A stretch of 8,054 bases of DNA from Chitinophagaceae bacterium (lineage in GTDB: Bacteria; Bacteroidota; Bacteroidia; Chitinophagales; Chitinophagaceae), in assembly GCA_003526435.1 (NCBI GenBank), contig DPWF01000028.1, forward strand, positions 25,018 through 33,071, read 5' to 3'. Within the stretch, counting starts at the first letter, position 1. Each line of letters starts with the position of its first letter. The translations under genes and the position numbers were made by a program. The notes beneath the pieces are model-generated. The model was not told the DNA's origin, made no database searches, and saw only the letters and a program-made list of their open reading frames with translations. Of this stretch, positions 6,975 through 8,054 are shown piece by piece.

Positions 6975-7594
6975 GCTTTTGTATGGAGTTGGGCAACTTC
7001 ATCGGTCAATGCAGGTGCAGGTGTATAACGTTCATCTTCTTTTGAAAGAATACTCAATAACTGATAAATTTTAACTGGACCAATTTTTTCACACCATTCA
7101 AACGGACCCAACGGATAATTGGTACCAAGTTTCATAGCGGTATCAATATCTGCCTTGCTGCTCACTTTATCGCCCCAGGCAAAATAGGCTTCATTAATGA
7201 TCATGGCAATAACGCTTGCAGCAACCATTCCGGGAACATCTGGTACAAGGGTATATGACCAGCCCAGCTTATCCATCACTGTTTTAACAGTAACTGCATG
7301 TTTCCCGTTTGCAATTTCTGTAACAGGTCTTTCCAGAAAACCATTCCATGCATTGATTCGCACATAATTTTCAGGTAGTGTATCTGTTATAGATAACACG
7401 GCATTGGCAAAAACAATATTGTCTGTCATTCCGGCAAATGCAGGGCCATCTTCTTCATAAGAAAGGTCGAACCATGCGTCGGCTTTCTCGGGCAAAACAT
7501 CGCTGCTATACCAGTACACCTGGCAATTATCAGGTAATGGTTTTGATAAAAATGCTTTTTGTTGTTGTAATGATGCCTTGACCACTATTTGCAT
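6971..7594 (-). CDS. 3-hydroxyacyl-CoA dehydrogenase-like protein, probably catalytically inactive
   Basis: This 207-residue protein resembles a shortened 3-hydroxyacyl-CoA dehydrogenase. Residues 118-183 match the C-terminal HCDH domain well: VPDVPGMV, then INEAYFAWG, ADIDTAMKLGTNYPLGPFEW and IGPVKIYQLL. Residues 38-97 follow the second half of the NAD-binding domain (ADAWFDLSYEED, NIVFANAVLSITD, then NAWNGFLERPVTEIANG). The first beta-alpha-beta unit is shrunken (MQIVVKASLQQQ) and lacks GxGxxG. Aligned by eye to HFFNPVPVMKLVE of human HAD, the catalytic His158 becomes Asn81, while Asn161 (Asn84) and Glu170 (Glu93) are kept. PGFIVNR becomes PGMVAAS, losing Asn208. A normal dehydrogenase reaction is therefore unlikely; a binding or regulatory role is inferred. 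Only 67 nt separate it from divergent ridA, leaving no room for a lost N-terminus. It overlaps tsaB by ATGA. The true function is unknown. Confidence 0.8.
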   Translation of the reverse strand: MQIVVKASLQQQKAFLSKPLPDNCQVYWYSSDVLPEKADAWFDLSYEEDGPAFAGMTDNIVFANAVLSITDTLPENYVRINAWNGFLERPVTEIANGKHAVTVKTVMDKLGWSYTLVPDVPGMVAASVIAMIINEAYFAWGDKVSSKADIDTAMKLGTNYPLGPFEWCEKIGPVKIYQLLSILSKEDERYTPAPALTDEVAQLHTKA

Positions 7595-7598
7595 GTTG

Positions 7599-7606
7599 CA
7601 AATTTA
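7599..7606 (-). promoter_or_regulatory. predicted -7 element of the dehydrogenase-like/tsaB operon
   Basis: The - strand reads TAAATTTG, a perfect TAnnTTTG word, ending 4 nt before the ATG at 7594. This would place the transcription start at or next to the start codon, giving a leaderless or nearly leaderless mRNA. The best -33 candidate, TTG at 7632-7634 on the + scale, is 25 nt away, somewhat far. GCAAATT here (7598-7604) and AATTTGC at 7633-7639 form an inverted repeat. The second arm could be part of a weak -7 element for ridA (GCAATTTG, 19 nt after TTG at 7609). Confidence 0.35.
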
Positions 7607-7661
7607 GGTTGGTGGGTTGATAGAAAAACAGCAATTTGCCAGTCACAAAAGAAAAGAGACC

Positions 7662-8048
7662 ATGTCTAAACAAATCATCAACACTCCCAAAGCACCAGCA
7701 CCCATCGGGCCCTATAACCAGGCGGTAAAAGCCAATGGTATGGTTTACCTCAGCGGACAGGTAGCTTTTGATCCTGCAACAGGTGAACTGTTAACCAGCG
7801 ATCTGAAAACGGAAACCCATCGTGTTATGCAAAACCTGGCAGCAGTGCTGGAAGAAGCGCATATTACATTTGACCATGTGGTGAAGACCACCATTTTCCT
7901 GAGCGATATGGGGCATTTTGCGGAAGTAAATGAAGTATATGGTTCTTATTTCAAAGGCGATTATCCCGCCCGCGAAACAGTAGCCGTTAAAACATTACCA
8001 AGAAATGTAAATGTAGAGATCAGTATGATTGCTGTAGTTGATTTATAA
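7662..8048 (+). CDS. ridA: RidA family 2-iminobutanoate/2-iminopropanoate deaminase
   Basis: RidA (YjgF/YER057c/UK114) hydrolyses reactive enamines and imines, such as 2-aminoacrylate released by PLP-dependent dehydratases, to keto acids and ammonia; it is a cytosolic trimer. The 128-residue product has the standard length. Seen: APIGPYNQAVKANGMVYLSG with Tyr18 (13-32), TRHRVMQNL-like helix residues around 52-59, VVKTTIFLSDM (73-83), then YPARETVAVKTLPRNVNVEI (101-120). Arg104 and Glu119 match the substrate-binding Arg105 and Glu120 of E. coli RidA. The cysteine two residues after that arginine in E. coli is Thr106 here, a common change. ATG 7662 is preferred over a ttg at 7617 because MSKQIINTPKAPAPIGPY is the normal family start. 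Purine-rich AAAAGAGA, 2 nt before it, may serve as a weak ribosome site. It is divergent from the dehydrogenase-like gene, and TAA is 6 nt before the window end. Confidence 0.96.
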   Translation: MSKQIINTPKAPAPIGPYNQAVKANGMVYLSGQVAFDPATGELLTSDLKTETHRVMQNLAAVLEEAHITFDHVVKTTIFLSDMGHFAEVNEVYGSYFKGDYPARETVAVKTLPRNVNVEISMIAVVDL

Positions 8049-8054
8049 TCAATA

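Noticed and set aside
7595..7661. Lost N-terminus or frameshift of the dehydrogenase-like gene
   Set aside because: Only 67 nt lie before divergent ridA, too little for the roughly 70 missing residues, and no Rossmann-like sequence is present in other frames.

Overview
The window looks like ordinary chromosomal DNA of a member of the Bacteroidota, probably the Chitinophagaceae or a close relative. This assignment is an inference. It rests on AT-rich genes of moderate GC, almost no Shine-Dalgarno sequences before the starts, several copies of the Bacteroidota -7 promoter word TAnnTTTG, and protein types common in that phylum (IspG with an inserted domain, a short LpxL-type acyltransferase, a metallo-beta-lactamase/rhodanese fusion). 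There is no mobile element, CRISPR array, rRNA or tRNA. Nine protein genes fill nearly all of it, and no stretch over 300 bases lacks a gene.

Left part (1-4272, all + strand): the 3' part of ispG (isoprenoid synthesis, MEP pathway), a short lipoprotein gene of unknown function, nadB (L-aspartate oxidase, first step of NAD synthesis), and an LpxL/HtrB-type acyltransferase. Gaps between the first three are 17 and 10 nt, which suggests co-transcription. Between nadB and the acyltransferase lie four abutting 15-bp units arranged inverted-inverted-direct-direct, forming an 18-bp perfect stem.

Middle part (4273-6184, - strand): after a convergent hairpin comes a three-domain persulfide dioxygenase-rhodanese fusion, preceded by an ArsR-type repressor gene. 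This pairing resembles the known BigR/Blh and CstB sulfide-detoxification loci. The repressor here has no cysteine at all, so it cannot use the dithiol persulfide switch of BigR/SqrR. An 8-6-8 inverted repeat covers the predicted -33 element of its promoter. Half of that repeat recurs over the -7 element of the dioxygenase promoter, which suggests a small autoregulated sulfide or stress module.

Right part (6300-8048): tsaB (tRNA t6A synthesis) overlaps by ATGA with an upstream gene for a shrunken 3-hydroxyacyl-CoA dehydrogenase-like protein. That protein appears to have lost both the dinucleotide-binding glycine loop and the catalytic histidine. Divergent from it is ridA (enamine/imine deaminase). 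The short divergent promoter region has a perfect TAnnTTTG word only 4 nt from the start codon of the dehydrogenase-like gene.

I see no clear new defence or mobile system. The best leads are the pseudo-dehydrogenase coupled to tsaB, the cysteine-free regulator of the persulfide dioxygenase with its predicted operator, and the 15-bp unit array after nadB.
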